A DNA stretch of 64,000 bases from Pseudooceanicola nanhaiensis DSM 18065. GTDB lineage: Bacteria; Pseudomonadota; Alphaproteobacteria; Rhodobacterales; Rhodobacteraceae. The stretch is from contig NZ_JHZF01000014.1 of the NCBI RefSeq assembly GCF_000688295.1, positions 62,001-126,000 of the forward strand, given 5' to 3'. Position numbers and translations under genes: made by a program. Under the pieces are notes generated by a model. That model was not told the DNA's origin. It saw only the letters and a list, made by a program, of their open reading frames with translations, and ran no database searches. Shown one piece after another: positions 41,745 through 50,404 of the stretch. Each line of letters starts with the position of its first letter. The first letter of the stretch is position 1.

Positions 41745-43940
41745 ATGCCCCCGCAAGACGCCGACACCCTGCCGATGATGAACGCCCCCGCGCCGGACGT
41801 GCGCGCGCGCGAGAAGCTCGAGGGCGGCAAGCGGCTGGTGATGAAGACGGAATTCTCCGCTGCAGGCGACCAGCCGACGGCGATCCGTGAGCTGTCGGGC
41901 GGCATCGGCACCGGCGAGCGTGACCAGGTGCTGCTTGGCGCGACCGGGACCGGCAAGACCTTCACCATGGCCAAGGTGATCGAGGAGACGCAGCGCCCGG
42001 CCATCATCCTCGCGCCCAACAAGACGCTGGCGGCCCAGCTCTACGGCGAGTTCAAGGGCTTCTTCCCGGACAACGCGGTCGAGTATTTCGTGTCCTATTA
42101 CGATTACTACCAGCCCGAGGCCTATGTCCCGCGGTCGGACACCTATATCGAGAAGGAATCCCAGATCAACGAGCAGATCGACCGGATGCGCCACTCGGCC
42201 ACCCGGGCGCTGCTGGAACGCGACGACGTGATCATCGTCGCCTCGGTGTCCTGCATCTACGGCCTCGGCTCGCCCGAGCTCTACATGGCGATGACGATGG
42301 ACCTCGTGGCGGGGCAGAGCTACGACCAGCGGCAGGTGATGGCCGACCTCGTCGCCCAGCAGTACAAGCGCAACGACCAGGGCTTCCAGCGCGGGTCTTT
42401 CCGGGTGCGGGGCGACAGCCTCGAGATCTGGCCCGCGCACCTCGAGGACCGGGCCTGGCGGATGTCGTTCTTCGGCGACGAGCTCGAGGCGATCGACGAG
42501 TTCGATCCCCTGACGGGGCAGAAGACCGGCAGCTACGACAAGATCCGGATCTACGCCAATTCGCACTACGTCACGCCCAAGCCGACGATGAAACAGGCGA
42601 TCGAGGGCATCAAGAAGGAGCTCCGCCAGCGGCTCGACCAGCTGGTGGCCGAGGGCAAGCTGCTGGAGGCGCAGCGGCTGGAGCAGCGCACCAACTTCGA
42701 CCTCGAGATGCTGGAGGCCACCGGCGTCTGCAACGGGATCGAGAACTACTCGCGCTATCTCACCGGCCGCGCGCCGGGCGAGCCGCCGCCGACGCTCTTC
42801 GAGTTCATCCCAGACGACGCCATTGTCTTCTGCGACGAGAGCCACGTCTCGGTCCCGCAGATCGGCGGCATGTACCGGGGCGACTACCGGCGGAAGTTCA
42901 CCCTGGCCGAACACGGCTTCCGGCTGCCCTCCTGCATGGACAACCGCCCCCTCAAGTTCGAGGAATGGGACGCGATGCGGCCCCAGTCGATCTATGTCTC
43001 CGCCACGCCCGGAAGCTGGGAGCTGGAACAGACCGGCGGCGTCTTCACCGAGCAGGTGATCCGTCCCACGGGCCTGCTGGACCCGCAGGTCGAGATCCGG
43101 CCCGTCGACATGCAGGTCGACGACCTTCTCGACGAGGTCCGCAAGGTCGCCGCCGACGGCTACCGGACGCTTGTGACGACCCTCACCAAGCGGATGGCCG
43201 AGGACCTGACGGAATACATGCACGAGCAGGGCATCCGCGTCCGCTACATGCATTCCGACATCGACACGATCGAGCGGATCGAGATCCTGCGCGACCTGCG
43301 CCTCGGCGCCTTCGACGTGCTGATCGGCATCAACCTGCTGCGCGAGGGGCTCGACATCCCGGAATGCGGGCTGGTCGCGATCCTCGACGCGGACAAGGAG
43401 GGCTTCCTGCGGTCCGAGACCTCGCTGATCCAGACCATCGGCCGCGCCGCGCGGAACGTGGACGGGCGCGTCATCATGTATGCCGACAAGATCACCGGCT
43501 CGATGGAGCGCGCGCTGGCCGAGACCGAGCGGCGCCGCGAGAAGCAGATCGCCTACAATGAGGAACATGGGATCACGCCGGCCACGGTGAAGAAGAACGT
43601 CGATGACATCCTCGCCGGGCTCTACAAGGGCGACGTGGACATGAACCGCGTGACCGCCAAGGTCGAGAAGCCGGTCGCGGGCGGGAACCTGCAGGCCCAT
43701 CTCGACGGGTTGCGGGACGCCATGCGCAAGGCGGCCGAGAACCTCGAGTTCGAGGAGGCCGCGCGGCTCCGCGACGAGGTCAAGCGGCTGGAGGCCGTCG
43801 ACCTCGCCATCCACGACGACCCCTTGGCGCGCCAGCAGGCGGTCGAGAAGGCGGCGGACGAGGCGGTCGGACGGAGCGGGCGCTCCACCGCCGGGCGCCC
43901 CGGCCAGCGCGGCGGCAACGTGAAGCGGCGCAAACGCTAG
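41745..43940 (+). CDS. uvrB: Excinuclease ABC subunit UvrB
   Basis: A 731-residue helicase-like subunit of nucleotide-excision repair, which loads with UvrA, verifies damage and recruits UvrC. Walker A is GATGTGKTF near residue 66, the beta-hairpin is [10 protein letters not shown], helicase motif VI is QTIGRAARN, and the C-terminal UvrB/UvrC-interaction motif is near residue 660. The start was set at ATG 41745 with GAGG 9 bases upstream, which gives normal family length; the frame extends upstream but without coding character. Confidence 0.97.
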   Translation: MPPQDADTLPMMNAPAPDVRAREKLEGGKRLVMKTEFSAAGDQPTAIRELSGGIGTGERDQVLLGATGTGKTFTMAKVIEETQRPAIILAPNKTLAAQLYGEFKGFFPDNAVEYFVSYYDYYQPEAYVPRSDTYIEKESQINEQIDRMRHSATRALLERDDVIIVASVSCIYGLGSPELYMAMTMDLVAGQSYDQRQVMADLVAQQYKRNDQGFQRGSFRVRGDSLEIWPAHLEDRAWRMSFFGDELEAIDEFDPLTGQKTGSYDKIRIYANSHYVTPKPTMKQAIEGIKKELRQRLDQLVAEGKLLEAQRLEQRTNFDLEMLEATGVCNGIENYSRYLTGRAPGEPPPTLFEFIPDDAIVFCDESHVSVPQIGGMYRGDYRRKFTLAEHGFRLPSCMDNRPLKFEEWDAMRPQSIYVSATPGSWELEQTGGVFTEQVIRPTGLLDPQVEIRPVDMQVDDLLDEVRKVAADGYRTLVTTLTKRMAEDLTEYMHEQGIRVRYMHSDIDTIERIEILRDLRLGAFDVLIGINLLREGLDIPECGLVAILDADKEGFLRSETSLIQTIGRAARNVDGRVIMYADKITGSMERALAETERRREKQIAYNEEHGITPATVKKNVDDILAGLYKGDVDMNRVTAKVEKPVAGGNLQAHLDGLRDAMRKAAENLEFEEAARLRDEVKRLEAVDLAIHDDPLARQQAVEKAADEAVGRSGRSTAGRPGQRGGNVKRRKR

Positions 43941-44025
43941 GCATCCTCTCCGAGAGGGCGCTTGCGGCGGCCATGATCCTCGCGCAGGTCAACGAAGGTC
44001 AACAACGTCCTGACGCGGGGCCGCC

Positions 44026-44287
44026 ATGCGCCGATCTTCCGCCGCGGCCCCTGTGGCCGCGCTCGCCATCCTCGCCGGTGGCGCCGCCGCCGCGCAGGAG
44101 CAGACGGCGCAGGCCTGCGATCCGAATGACAGGGGATGACACGGGCGCCTGCGTGCCGATCGCCCCGGACGTGGAGTGCGCCGACGGCTCCGGCCACGGA
44201 CGTGCTTAGGTGCGGGGTCCCGTCCGGGTCATCGGACGGGACGTCCACGGGCTCGACCGCGACGGCGACCGGATCGCCTGCGACTAG
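44026..44287 (+). pseudogene. Broken excalibur-domain secreted protein gene
   Basis: The sequence starts as a signal peptide (MRRSSAAAPVAALAILAGGA) then reads CDPND. Ten extra bases (AGGGGATGAC, which partly repeat the preceding GATGAC) shift the frame into a stop. The second frame continues TGACVPIAPDVECADGSGHG, meets TAG at 44207-44209 where a Tyr codon is expected, and then gives VRGPVRVIGRDVHGLDRDGD and ends IACD. The joined product matches small excalibur calcium-binding proteins of Rhodobacterales ending LDRDGDGxxC. Two independent lesions indicate a pseudogene. Its end overlaps the convergent gene's stop. Confidence 0.78.
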
Positions 44288-45381
44288 GCCCGGGCCCCGG
44301 GCAGCGCCTCGGCCATCGCGCTCCAGAGCGTCTCGAGCGGTTCGATCCCCACCGACAGCCGCACGAAGCCCGGCGCCACGGCATCGCCCCAGCGGGCACG
44401 CCGCTCGGCACTGGTGTGCACGCCGCCGAACGAGGTCGCGGGCTGGATCAGCGGGCAGGTGGTGATGAAGCGCTCCGCGACCGCCTCGCTCTCGAGCGTG
44501 AAGGAGATCAGGAAGCCGCCATGGGCCATCTGCTTGAGCGCCGGGTGGTTCGACATGCCCGGATAGCGCAGATCGGACACCGCGGGGTGCTCCGCCAGCC
44601 GCCCGGCAATCGCCTCGGCCGAGGCGACCATCCGGCTCAGCCGCAGTTCCAGCGTCTCGAGCCCGCGCAGCGTCAGCCAGGCCTCGAACGGCCCCGGGAT
44701 CCCGCCCGCGAGCTTCCGCCAGTCCTTGATCCGCGCCAGCAGCGCCTCGTCCCGCGTCGCCACGTGGCCCATCAGCAGGTCCGAATGTCCGTTCGGCGCC
44801 TTGGTGTCCGAGGCCACCACGATGTCGGCGCCCAGGTCGAGCGGCCGCTGCCCGAGCGGCGTCATCGTGGTGTTGTCGACCACCAGCAGACCGCCCGCGG
44901 CATGGACCTTCTCCGCCGCCGCGGCGATGTCGCAGAGCTCCAGCCCCGGGTTCGAGGGCGTCTCGAGGAACACCAGCCGGAAGCCGTCGAACCCGCCCTC
45001 GTCGAAGCGGGCGGTGTCGCGCAGCACCATCTCGACGCCGAGCGCCTTCAGGAACTGGTCGCCCAGAAGCCGTGTGGTGTAATAGCCGTCCGTCGGCACG
45101 AGGATGCGGTCCCCGGCGGACAGGCAGGCGAAGAGCGCGGCCGAGATCGCGCCCATCCCCGAGGGGAAGGCCAGCGCCGGCGCCTGCTCGAGATGCCCGA
45201 GCGCCGCCTCCAGCGCGGCCCATGTCGCATTGTCCATCCGCCCGTAGCCCGGAACGCCGGCCGGGTCGCCCGGCAGGTGGAACATCGAGGCCATCTCGAC
45301 CGGCGCCACCACCGGCGCCCCCTTCTCCAGCCCCTTGGCGCGCAGGTGCAGCAGGGTCGCGGCGAGTGTCTCATCGGTCAT
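44284..45381 (-). CDS. Cystathionine gamma-synthase/lyase family PLP enzyme
   Basis: A 365-residue enzyme of the Cys/Met metabolism PLP family (MetB, MetC, cystathionine gamma-lyase). The PLP-lysine motif is SDTKAPNGHSDLLMG, and the usual PSGMGAIS and FLETPSNPGLELCD segments are present. It acts on sulfur-amino-acid precursors in the cytoplasm. The start was set at ATG 45381; the longer frame runs through a GC-rich repeat. The exact reaction (synthase or lyase) cannot be decided from these motifs. Confidence 0.87.
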   Translation of the reverse strand: MTDETLAATLLHLRAKGLEKGAPVVAPVEMASMFHLPGDPAGVPGYGRMDNATWAALEAALGHLEQAPALAFPSGMGAISAALFACLSAGDRILVPTDGYYTTRLLGDQFLKALGVEMVLRDTARFDEGGFDGFRLVFLETPSNPGLELCDIAAAAEKVHAAGGLLVVDNTTMTPLGQRPLDLGADIVVASDTKAPNGHSDLLMGHVATRDEALLARIKDWRKLAGGIPGPFEAWLTLRGLETLELRLSRMVASAEAIAGRLAEHPAVSDLRYPGMSNHPALKQMAHGGFLISFTLESEAVAERFITTCPLIQPATSFGGVHTSAERRARWGDAVAPGFVRLSVGIEPLETLWSAMAEALPGARA

Positions 45382-45503
45382 GGGTCGGCTCCTCGAAATC
45401 GTGTCGCCGCCAGCTATCCGCAACCCGCGCCGCTCCGCAAGCGCGACTCCCCGTCTTTCCTCTGGTCCCCACCTTCCTCTGGTCAATGTATCCCGGGGGG
45501 AGT

Positions 45504-45536
45504 CGGGCCGCAGGCCCGGCGGGGGGCTGGCCCCCC
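45504..45536. repeat. Two-hairpin GC-rich intergenic repeat, copy C
   Basis: CGGGCC-GCA-GGCCCG (45504-45518) is followed by GGGGGGC and GCCCCCC (45521-45536). The 11-mer GGCCGCAGGCC of the first hairpin is identical to that in copy B near 12609-12619. It lies in the 222-base gap between two minus-strand genes and could act as a terminator or attenuator. Confidence 0.65.
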
Positions 45537-45603
45537 TCCGCCCCTGCCACAGGCGAAAGGGGCGGACCGATGGCCCGCCCCCCGTCATGCGCCCGCCTGC
45601 CGC

Positions 45604-47241
45604 TCAGCGCAGGTCGGGATGCTTGTAATCCTCCAGGAGCCGCTGGCGCAGCGTCAGTTTCGACACCTTGCCGGTCGCGGTCAGCGGCAGGTCCTCGACC
45701 CAGATGATGTCGTCGGGCAGCTGCCACTTGGCGAAATGCTCCGACATCGACTGCTGCAGCGCGTCGAGCGAGGGCTTCTCCTCGCCCGCCGCCACCGCCA
45801 CGAGGATCGGCCGCTCGTCCCATTTCGGATGCGGCACCGCGATCACCGCGGCCGAGGCGACCCCGGGATGCGCCATCGCCGCGTTCTCGAGGTCGATGGA
45901 CGAGATCCACTCGCCGCCCGATTTCACCAGGTCCTTCGCCCGGTCCTGGATCGACAGCACCCCGTTCGGATCGATCGAGGCCACGTCGCCGGTTCCGAAC
46001 CAGCCGTCCGCATCCAGCGCCTTGGCGGTCGCCTCCTCGTTCTTGAAGTAGCCCGAGACCACGGTGTTGCCGCGCACGTAGAGCTCACCCACGGCCTCGC
46101 CGTCCTTCGGCAGCACCTTGCCGTCCTCGTCCACGATCTTGAAATCGACCCCGAAGCAGCGGCGGCCCTGTTTCTGCTTCATGTCGAGCCGTTCCTCCAG
46201 CGGCGCGTCCTTCAGCGTCGCGGGCAGGACCCCGTGCGAGCCGACCGGGCTCATCTCGGTCATGCCCCAGGCGTGGGAGACGGAGGCTCCCATTTCCTCG
46301 AACCCCTTGATCAGCGAGCGCGGCGCGGCGGAACCGCCGACGACCACGTCCTTGAAGCCCGCGGGCATCTGGCCGCGCTTGCGGATCTCGGCCATCAGCC
46401 CCATCCAGATCGTCGGCACGCCCCATGCGGAATGCACGACCTCCTTGTCCATCAGGTCGTAGAGGCTGGCGCCGTCCAGCGCCGCGCCGGGGAAGACGAT
46501 CGAGAGCCCCGCCAGCGGCGCCGAATAGGGCAGGCCCCAGGCGTTCACGTGGAAGAGCGGCACGACGGGCAGCACCTTGGCGCCTTCGACGAAACTGTCG
46601 GATTGCATGACGATGATCATCATCGCGTGCAGCACCGTCGAGCGGTGCGAATAGAGCGCGCCCTTCGGGTTGCCGGTGGTCCCCGAGGTGTAGCAGAGGC
46701 CGGCCGCGGTGTTCTCGTCGAACTCGGGCCACTCGATGGTCTCGGGCTGGCCCTCCAGCAGGTCCTCGTAGCAGAGCGCCTCGAAGGCCAGGTCCTTCGG
46801 CATGTGCGCCCGGTCCGTCATGATGACGTAGGTGAGGTCCTTCGGCAGGTGATCCTTCACCGCCGCGATCAGCGGCACGAAGGTGGTGTCGAGGAAGAGG
46901 AGCTTGTCCTCGGCGTGATTGACGATGTAGATCAGCTGCTCGGCCGAGAGCCGCGGGTTGATCGTGTGGCACACGGCCCCGATGCCGGAGATCGCGTAAT
47001 AGAGCTCGAAATGGCGGTAGCCGTTCCAGGCGAGGGTCGCGACCCGGTCGCCAAGCTCCACCCCCTGCGCCTGCAGCCCGTGGGCAAGCTGGCGGGTCCG
47101 TTTCACGGCGTCCGGATAGGTGTAGCGGTGCACGTCTCCCTCGGTGCGGACCGAGACGATCTCGCCCTGCGGATACTGCTCTGCGCCGAATTCCAGAATC
47201 TCGCTGATCAGCAGCGGACGCTGCATCATCATGCCCTTCAT
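45604..47241 (-). CDS. Acyl-CoA ligase (AMP-forming), FadD/DmdB-like
   Basis: A 545-residue AMP-forming ligase that activates a carboxylic acid to its CoA thioester. The AMP-binding motif is YTSGTTGNPKG near residue 190, and GMTEMSPVGS, GWFGTGDVA and the C-terminal lysine motif TATGKVSK are present. The start (MKGMMMQRPLLISEILEFGA) resembles DmdB-type 3-methylmercaptopropionyl-CoA ligases and medium/long-chain ligases of marine Rhodobacteraceae. No dmdA, dmdC or dmdD gene is adjacent, so the substrate is open. A perfect palindrome lies 51 bases upstream of the start. Confidence 0.88.
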   Translation of the reverse strand: MKGMMMQRPLLISEILEFGAEQYPQGEIVSVRTEGDVHRYTYPDAVKRTRQLAHGLQAQGVELGDRVATLAWNGYRHFELYYAISGIGAVCHTINPRLSAEQLIYIVNHAEDKLLFLDTTFVPLIAAVKDHLPKDLTYVIMTDRAHMPKDLAFEALCYEDLLEGQPETIEWPEFDENTAAGLCYTSGTTGNPKGALYSHRSTVLHAMMIIVMQSDSFVEGAKVLPVVPLFHVNAWGLPYSAPLAGLSIVFPGAALDGASLYDLMDKEVVHSAWGVPTIWMGLMAEIRKRGQMPAGFKDVVVGGSAAPRSLIKGFEEMGASVSHAWGMTEMSPVGSHGVLPATLKDAPLEERLDMKQKQGRRCFGVDFKIVDEDGKVLPKDGEAVGELYVRGNTVVSGYFKNEEATAKALDADGWFGTGDVASIDPNGVLSIQDRAKDLVKSGGEWISSIDLENAAMAHPGVASAAVIAVPHPKWDERPILVAVAAGEEKPSLDALQQSMSEHFAKWQLPDDIIWVEDLPLTATGKVSKLTLRQRLLEDYKHPDLR

Positions 47242-47291
47242 GGGTCTCCTCCCGTTTTCTTCTTAGCGATTTGTTAGCGCGGCTCCGACAC

Positions 47292-47312
47292 CTGCGAAAG
47301 TAAATTTCGCAG
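47292..47312. promoter_or_regulatory. Perfect 8-5-8 palindrome in divergent control region
   Basis: CTGCGAAA (47292-47299), spacer GTAAA, and TTTCGCAG (47305-47312) form an exact inverted repeat. It lies in an AT-richer patch between the divergent acyl-CoA ligase and quinone oxidoreductase genes, 51 bases from the ligase start. It looks like an operator for a dimeric repressor of the TetR, MarR or GntR type. No regulator gene is adjacent. Confidence 0.68.
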
Positions 47313-47440
47313 AATCCGGAGGGTGGCCGCCGATGCCGCGCTGCGGCATTCCAAATATAGGGAAAACAAGGTGAATTCACTGGTCACTGCCGCGCGGCTT
47401 CCTATGGTGGCGGCAATGCGAAACAGGGAGGCATATCTCG

Positions 47441-48418
47441 ATGAAGGCCATCGTCTGCAATGAATTCGGTCCGCTGAGCGACCTCGAGTACAAGGACCTT
47501 CCGGACCCCGAGGCCGGCCCCGGCCAGGTCCTGATCAAGGTCGAGGCCTGCGGCGTGAACTACCCCGACGGGCTGCTGGTCCAGGGCAAGTACCAGGTCC
47601 GCCCCGACCGGCCCTTCATCCCCGGCTCCGAGGTCGCGGGCGAGATCGTGGCGCTCGGCGAGGGCGTGACCGACCGCGAGGTCGGCCAGCGGGTCGTCGG
47701 CTATGCGGGCCAGACCGGCTATGCCTCGATGGCCGCGATCCCGGCGGCCTCGACCTTCCTGCTGCCCGAGGGCGCGGACGCGGCCGAGGCCTGCGCGCTG
47801 ATCATCGCCTACGGCACCTCGCACCACGCCCTGAAGCAGCGCGCGCAGCTCAAGCCGGGCGAGACGCTGGTCGTCTTCGGCGCGGCCGGTGCGACGGGCG
47901 TCGCCGCGGTGCAGATCGGCAAGATCATGGGCGCGACGGTGATCGCGGTCGTCTCCTCCGAGGAGAAGGGCAAGATCGCGAAGGAGTGCGGCGCGGACCA
48001 CGTGATCGGCTACGACGGGCTCAAGGACAAGGTCAAGGAGCTGACCGGCGGCAAGGGCGCCGACGTCTGCTACGACGTCGTGGGGGGCGAGGCCTTCGAC
48101 GCCGCCTCGCGCTTCATGGCGCGCAACGGTCGGCTGCTGGTGATCGGCTTCGCGAGCGGCGACATCCCGAAGTTCCCGGTGAACCTCGCGCTGGTGAAGG
48201 AATACGCGGTGGTCGGCGTCTTCTGGGGCAATTTCACCCGGGCCGAGCCACAGGTCTACGCCGAGAACATGCGCGAGCTGCTCGACTGGTTCGGCAGCAG
48301 GACGGTCAAGCCGATCGTCGCCGGGCGCTTCCCGCTGAAGGACGCGGCCGAGGTGCTCGAGACGGTGCTCGGGCGCGGCGGCGTCGGCAAGTTCGCCCTG
48401 ATCCCCGAAGGGGTCTGA
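47441..48418 (+). CDS. NADPH:quinone oxidoreductase family protein (zinc-free MDR)
   Basis: A 325-residue medium-chain reductase that reduces quinones or enoyl compounds with NADPH. The cofactor motif is GAAGATGVAAVQIGK near residue 147; no structural or catalytic zinc-binding cysteines of alcohol dehydrogenases are present. The N-terminus MKAIVCNEFGPLSDLEYKDL is typical. It is divergent from the acyl-CoA ligase and may be controlled by the same palindromic operator. Confidence 0.9.
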   Translation: MKAIVCNEFGPLSDLEYKDLPDPEAGPGQVLIKVEACGVNYPDGLLVQGKYQVRPDRPFIPGSEVAGEIVALGEGVTDREVGQRVVGYAGQTGYASMAAIPAASTFLLPEGADAAEACALIIAYGTSHHALKQRAQLKPGETLVVFGAAGATGVAAVQIGKIMGATVIAVVSSEEKGKIAKECGADHVIGYDGLKDKVKELTGGKGADVCYDVVGGEAFDAASRFMARNGRLLVIGFASGDIPKFPVNLALVKEYAVVGVFWGNFTRAEPQVYAENMRELLDWFGSRTVKPIVAGRFPLKDAAEVLETVLGRGGVGKFALIPEGV

Positions 48419-48488
48419 CGCAGAGACAGGCGCAGGGCCTTTCCGCGCCGCGCGGCGCGGGGAGGCCGCTGGAGGGAGGAGGAACCCC

Positions 48489-49535
48489 ATGGCCACGAAA
48501 CGCTGGAAACTGAAACCGAAGGGCTCGAACTGGGGGGAGTTCGGGGAGGACGACCAGCTCGGTCGTCTGAACCTCATCACCCCCGAGAAGGTCCGGCAGG
48601 GCATCGCCGAGGTGCGGGAGGGCCGGACCTTCTGCCTTTCGCTGCCGCTCGACCGGCCGGGCGGCAACGCGCTGAACCCGCGCCGCCACCCGCCGGTGCT
48701 GCGGCCCACCCTGCGCGGCGAGGCGGTGAACTTCCTCGCCAGCGACGGGGCGGCGCCCGACGTGCTCTGCGACGATCTCGTCATCATGCACCTGCAATAC
48801 TCGACCCAGTGGGACGCGTTCTCGCATGTCGGCGGCCGTTTCGACGTGGATGGCGACGGGGTGGACGAGCACGTCTTCTACAACGGCTTCCGCGCCGGGC
48901 AGGACATCACCGGCCCGTCCGATCCGCAGGACGCGGGCGTCCGGTCGGGCATGAAGGGCGAAAGCACCTCGCGTGCGGCCAAGCTCGGGGTGGAGAATGC
49001 CGCCGTCCACGGCATGCAGGGCCGCGCGGTGATGATCGACCTGCGCGCGCATCTGGGCGACGGGCGGACCTACGTCGGCTATGACGAGCTGATGCGGGTG
49101 ATGGAGGCCGACGGGGTCGAGGTCGAACAGGGCGACATGGCCTGTTTCCACACCGGCTTCGGGCAGCGCATCCTCGACATGGCGGCGCCGGACGAGGATG
49201 TCCTGCACAACGCCTGCGCCGTGCTGAACGGGCGGGACGGCAAGCTCCTGCAATGGATCACCGACAGCGGCGTCTCGGCGCTGATCTCGGACAATTACGC
49301 GGTCGAGGGGCTGCCCGCGCAGCCCTGCGACCACGACCACGAGATGTGTTCGAACCTGCCGCTGCACGAACATTGCCTGTTCAAGAACGGCATCCCGCTG
49401 GGCGAGCTCTGGCACCTGACGCCCCTGGCCGAATACCTGCGGGCCGAGGGCCGGACCCGGTTCCTGCTCACCGCGCCGCCGCTGCGCCTGCCGGGCGCGG
49501 TCGGCTCGCCGGTGACACCGATCGCCACGGTCTGA
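48489..49535 (+). CDS. Cyclase family protein (kynurenine formamidase-like fold)
   Basis: A 348-residue metal-dependent hydrolase of the cyclase (PF04199) family. The metal-binding stretch HLQYSTQWDAFSHVGGRFD and the later EQGDMACFHTGFG are visible. Family members hydrolyse amides or lactones; this long form is common in Rhodobacteraceae and uncharacterised. It starts 70 bases after the quinone oxidoreductase gene with GGAGGAGG upstream, so the two may be co-transcribed. Confidence 0.85.
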   Translation: MATKRWKLKPKGSNWGEFGEDDQLGRLNLITPEKVRQGIAEVREGRTFCLSLPLDRPGGNALNPRRHPPVLRPTLRGEAVNFLASDGAAPDVLCDDLVIMHLQYSTQWDAFSHVGGRFDVDGDGVDEHVFYNGFRAGQDITGPSDPQDAGVRSGMKGESTSRAAKLGVENAAVHGMQGRAVMIDLRAHLGDGRTYVGYDELMRVMEADGVEVEQGDMACFHTGFGQRILDMAAPDEDVLHNACAVLNGRDGKLLQWITDSGVSALISDNYAVEGLPAQPCDHDHEMCSNLPLHEHCLFKNGIPLGELWHLTPLAEYLRAEGRTRFLLTAPPLRLPGAVGSPVTPIATV

Positions 49536-49547
49536 GGCGGCAGCGCC

Positions 49548-50288
49548 TCAGAGCCCCGAGATCGCCAGCGCCTCGGCCAGCATCGGCGCCAGCCGCGCGG
49601 CCCAGGCGCGCTGGCCCTCCGGCGTGGCGATCAGGTCGTTCCGCAGCTCGATGAGCACGTTGGGCCGCCCGTGGTCGATCGCGTGCCGCTCCACCGCGTC
49701 GCCGGGCAGGTGGCCGCCGTAGGGCTCGTTCTCGCCCACGCAGAGGTCCGGCTCCTGCCGGAGCCGCGTCAGCAGCGCCTGCGCCAGCCGTTCGTCGCGG
49801 CCGTAGAGCACGCCGACCTGCCAGGGCCGGGGCGGCCGCCCGCGCAGCTGCGGCGTGAAGGAATGGATCGACAGGAGCACCGTGTCGTCCCGCCGCGCCG
49901 CCAGCCCCGCGAGCGCGGCGTGGTAGGGCCGGTAACAGGCGTCGAGCCTGCGCTCCAGCTCCTCGGGGCCGGCGTGCCGGTTCGCCGGGATGATCGAGCC
50001 GTCGTAGAGCTTCATCAGGAGCGTCGGATCGTCCTCGCCCCGGTTCGGGTCGATCACCAGGCGCGAGAAGTTCGACAGGATCGCGGGGCCATCCAGCGCC
50101 TCGGCCAGCGCCAGCGTCACCTCGGCGGCGCCCGGGTCGTAGGCGATGTGGCGGTTCATGTCCGCTTGCGGAAGGCCCAGCGACCCGCCGCCGACGAAAT
50201 CCGGCACCGTGTTCGCGGCGTGATCGCAGGTCACGAGCCAGCGGGACGGGCGGTCTGCGCCAATAATTTGGTAGGGCTTGTATGTCAT
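49548..50288 (-). CDS. N-formylglutamate amidohydrolase family protein (second copy)
   Basis: A 246-residue amidohydrolase related to the protein encoded at 7336-8100 (shared patterns CDHAANTVP, SRLVIDPNR, LSIHSFTPQLRG and VLIELRNDLI). It has no transport or ligase genes beside it and sits tail to tail with the cyclase-family gene. The start was set at ATG 50288; the longer frame lacks a ribosome binding site. It may be the general N-formylglutamate or N-acyl-amino-acid hydrolase, leaving the first copy for a special substrate. Confidence 0.85.
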   Translation of the reverse strand: MTYKPYQIIGADRPSRWLVTCDHAANTVPDFVGGGSLGLPQADMNRHIAYDPGAAEVTLALAEALDGPAILSNFSRLVIDPNRGEDDPTLLMKLYDGSIIPANRHAGPEELERRLDACYRPYHAALAGLAARRDDTVLLSIHSFTPQLRGRPPRPWQVGVLYGRDERLAQALLTRLRQEPDLCVGENEPYGGHLPGDAVERHAIDHGRPNVLIELRNDLIATPEGQRAWAARLAPMLAEALAISGL

Positions 50289-50404
50289 GCCTGCGTCACC
50301 CGGCCGTGGCACGGCTCTGTCGGTTGTTGCCTCATGGGAAAAACGCAATACTAAGGGCGGGGCTCGGGCACAAGCGGCGCCCAACGGGCAGTCAAAGGAG
50401 AGAC

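Noticed and set aside
45604-47241. Acyl-CoA ligase as a firm DmdB (DMSP pathway) assignment
   Set aside because: The N-terminus is similar, but no dmdA, dmdC or dmdD gene is adjacent and the family is broad.
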